Positions 61,627-64,000 of a stretch of 64,000 nt of DNA are shown piece by piece. How positions within the stretch are numbered: position 1 is the stretch's first letter; every line of letters starts with the position of its first letter. The stretch is taken from positions 57,984,711 to 58,048,710 of the forward strand of contig NC_080544.1 in assembly GCF_028640845.1 (NCBI RefSeq), written 5' to 3'. Made by a program: the position numbers and the translations under genes. The notes below the pieces were generated by a model. The model did not search any database. It was not told the origin of the DNA and saw only the letters and a program-made list of their open reading frames with translations. The stretch comes from Ahaetulla prasina (Eukaryota > Chordata > Lepidosauria > Squamata > Colubridae).

Positions 61627-61883
61627 GTCAGTGAAAGCTATATATATTGATAATTCAGTTTTGAGTTGTTAATTCATGAAAATGTGAACCCCAGTTAGAA
61701 ACGATGAAACAGGCTATTTTATAGGAAGCATTGTATGAAACAGAGGAAGAATAATGAGGAATGAATAAATATAGGATGAAATAGGAAGAGATATCGATGA
61801 ACTGAGAGTAATATGGCATTAAAGAATTCTTAGATGCATTCAGCAAAATCATCTTAAATCTGTAATGAAAACTTTGGCAAATT

Positions 61884-62077
61884 ATTTATTTATTTTATTT
61901 ATTTTATTAAATTTTTATACCGCCCTTCTCCCGAAGGACTCAGGGTGGTGTACAGCCAGAATAAAAACAAAATATATACAATTTAAAACAACATTTAAAA
62001 AGAGCAAATTTTAAAGGCTGATTATTAAAATTTAGATTTAAAAATTTAAAAATATTAAGAATACCCAATTAAAATTC
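61884..62077 (-). mobile_element. LINE 3' end, reversed
   Basis: Read on the - strand, it shows GTACACCACCCTGAGTCCTT, AGAAGGGCGGTATAAAAATT and then (AAATA)n. It is the same family as the copy at 55772-55998. Confidence 0.75.
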
Positions 62078-62219
62078 AACACTAATTATGCCAAAATGTA
62101 TTAAACTCTTGACTATCAGTGGACTTTCAAGATGGCCAAACATTGAGCAAAATACATGGACATCTTTCCTCATGCCATTTATATTCTCATTTTCAAGCCC
62201 AATTCTTGAGTTTCATATA

Positions 62220-62300
62220 CCGTATATACTCGAGTATAAGCCGAGTTTTTCAGCACGTTTTTTGTGCTGAAAAGCGCCCCCTCGGCTTATACTCGAGCCA
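62220..62300. repeat. Hairpin MITE-like end (CTCGAGTATAAGCCGAG)
   Basis: The arms CTCGAGTATAAGCCGAG and CTCGGCTTATACTCGAG are exact reverse complements, and the sequence between them includes a second inverted pair (TTTTCAGCAC and GTGCTGAAAA). This motif is a common reptile repeat terminus. It marks the start of the GC-rich stretch that fills the rest of the window. Confidence 0.8.
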
Positions 62301-62636
62301 AGCCGTTCAGCCCTTCCTCTTGCAGCGAGTCCTTTCTACCGCAGGCAGCTAGCTCTCGTTAGTGCGCGCGCATGCGTACTTATTCCTATGTGGACACACG
62401 CGCACACCCCCTCACGCACAATTACCCGCGTTAGTTATAATTGTTGACAGCGTTCACAGAGAGGGCACGAGGGAGGCGAGGCAAGGCAAGGACCCGACCG
62501 AAGAGTTATAATTGTTGACAAATACACACGCGGGGCGAAGAGTGAAAACCCTCCGGGTTTCAAGCGAAGGAAGGGCGCCTGGCTACACACCGCCCCTTCA
62601 AAGAAATAGCTGGCATTCCTCATGGTGACGGTAGCA

Positions 62637-62678
<42 letters not shown>

Positions 62679-62988
62679 CGCCCTCCTAAATTCATTTCCC
62701 CCACCCCACCCCACCCCTTTTTTCTTGGCTGCTTCTTCTTTTTCTCCCTCCCCAGCGCCGCAGGCCGTCTAGGCTCTCCTTACCCAGCCCGTGCAAGTGC
62801 GGTCAGCTGCCAAATCGCGTTCCTCTCCTCCCACTGAGGAGGTTTCAAGCTCTGGATTTAAATACAACCGAAAGGGGACGCTGGGGCTACAAACAAGACA
62901 GGGGAGGGGAGGGGAGGGGGGAAGGGGAAAGGGACGGAGGGAGGGAGGGGAGGTCGAGGGGAAGCGCAAGAAACTTGTCAGGTAAAAG
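62301..62988. other. CpG-rich stretch inside an STN1 intron
   Basis: GC-rich with GCGCGCGCATGCG, a pure (CA)n run at 62639-62674 and a GGGGA/GGGAGG-rich run at about 62900-62955. The frames on both strands are low in complexity. I see no exon. Confidence 0.6.
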
Positions 62989-64000
62989 TCCTCAGCCACC
63001 TCCCTTCCCTTCCTTGAGCCTCCAGCTCCAGCAGCAGTCTATCTTCCTGGAGCCTAGCCGGCCCGCTCTCCCTCCCTCCGTAGCGGTTCAGCAGGGCTGC
63101 TTTGGAAGAGCCTTAACGAGCCCGTCCTCAGCCACCCTCCCTTCCCTTCCTTGAGCCTCCAGCTCCAGCAGCAGTCTATCCCGGTGGACGAACGCCTCCC
63201 GTTTTGCCTTCCTGGAGCCTAGCCGGCCCCGCTCTCCCTCCCCTCCGTAGCGGTTCAGCAGGGCTGCTTTGGAAGAGCCTTAAACGAGCCCGTCCTCAGC
63301 CACCCCTCCCCTTCCCCTTCCTTCGAGCCTCCAGCTCCAGCAGCAGTCTATCCCGGTGGGCGAACGCCTCCCGTTTTGCCTTCCTGGGGCCTAGCCGGCC
63401 CCGCTCTCCCTCCCCTCCCTAGCGGTTCAGCAGGGCTGCTTTGGAAGAGCCTTAAACGAGCCCGTCCTCAGCCACCCTCCCTTCCCTTCCTTCGAGCCTC
63501 CAGCTCGAACAGCAGTCTATCCCGTGACGAACGCCTCCCGTTTTGCCTTCCCGGAGCCTAGCCGGCCCCGCTCTCCCTCCCCTCCGTAGCGGTTCAGCAG
63601 GGCTGCTTTGGAAGAGCCTTAAACGAGCCCGTTCTCAGCCGCCCCTCCCCTTCCCCTTCCTTCGAGCCTCCAGCTCCAGCAGCAGTCTATCCCGGTGGAC
63701 GAACGCCTCCCGTTTTGCCTTCCTGGAGCCTAGCCGGCCCCGCTCTCCCTCCCCTCCGTAGCGGTTCAGCAGGGCTGCTTTGGAAGAGCCTTAAACGAGC
63801 CCGTTCTCAGCCGCCCCTCCCCTTCCCCTTCCTTCGAGCCTCCAGCTCCAGCAGCAGTCTATCCCGGTGACGAACGCCTCCCGTTTTGCCTTCCGAGCCT
63901 AGCCGGCCCGCTCTCCCTCCCCTCCGTAGCGGTTCAGCAGGGCTGCTTTGGAAGAGCCTTAAACGAGCCCGTTCTCAGCCGCCCCTCCCCTTCCCCTTCC
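62989..64000. repeat. GC-rich ~170-bp tandem array, six copies, cut by the window end
   Basis: The anchor GCAGCAGTCTATC recurs at about 63031, 63168, 63340, 63509, 63679 and 63851, so full units are 169-172 bp. The first unit is about 35 bases shorter. Units are nearly identical and contain TAGCGGTTCAGCAGGGCTGC and GGAAGAGCCTTAAACGAGC. Each copy opens a frame of 60-72 codons only because the repeat is GC-rich, so these are not genes. The array extends past 64,000. Confidence 0.93.

Noticed and set aside
63204..63761. A series of 60-72 codon frames starting MPSW or MPSR
   Set aside because: They repeat once per unit of the 170-bp tandem array and have no features beyond Ser/Pro/Arg bias.
62989..64000. 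CRISPR-like regular repeats
   Set aside because: The units are contiguous and nearly identical over their whole length with no variable spacers, and this is a vertebrate genome.

Overview
This window is vertebrate nuclear DNA, most likely from a snake. The evidence is intron-split genes with GT/AG junctions, an ordered vertebrate gene block, and a repeat set typical of squamates: CR1 and L3-type LINEs, tails of the Bov-B/Sauria-SINE kind, tRNA-derived SINEs, and many hAT-type MITEs. One LINE ends in an (ATTCT)n microsatellite, a combination known from colubroid snakes. There is no sign of prokaryotic DNA. The species call is inference from memory, because no database search could be run.

The gene order is COL17A1 (last two coding exons, + strand), SLK (complete, - strand) and STN1/OBFC1 (5' part, + strand). 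This matches the mammalian block in which SLK and COL17A1 converge and SLK and STN1 diverge. Region 1-2.2 kb is a CT-rich microsatellite followed by a duplicated, CpG-rich ~494-bp unit. COL17A1 ends at 3,799, with a likely 3' UTR to about 6.0 kb. SLK runs from its stop at 11,002 back to its start at 49,122. Nineteen coding exons splice in frame to a predicted 1,268-residue STE20-family kinase with intact catalytic motifs. The CpG island at about 50.1-50.75 kb is a shared bidirectional promoter for SLK and STN1. STN1 coding exons lie between 55.1 and 61.6 kb. They encode the N-terminus and most of the OB fold, and the C-terminal winged-helix exons lie beyond the window. The window ends inside a GC-rich ~170-bp tandem array.

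The genes have separate jobs. COL17A1 is a hemidesmosome collagen, SLK is a cytoskeletal kinase, and STN1 is a subunit of the CST telomere-replication complex. They share genomic context rather than a pathway, except that SLK and STN1 probably share a promoter region.

Most of what the genes do not explain is transposable-element history. There are four hAT-type insertions with recognisable 8-bp target duplications. A 606-bp solo LTR has a perfect 5-bp duplication. A Tc1/mariner relic has an inverted internal piece and a hAT element lying against its end. A near-complete LINE reverse-transcriptase region is broken by two frameshifts. An L1-like element appears to lack its ORF2. A decayed relic belongs to an uncharacterised transposon-associated protein family. 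A perfect 42-bp inverted repeat lies in STN1 intron 1. I found no clearly new biological system. The best candidates for a second look are the uncharacterised gene relic at 44.2-45.3 kb, the two GC-rich tandem arrays, and the predicted 5'-UTR intron of SLK.
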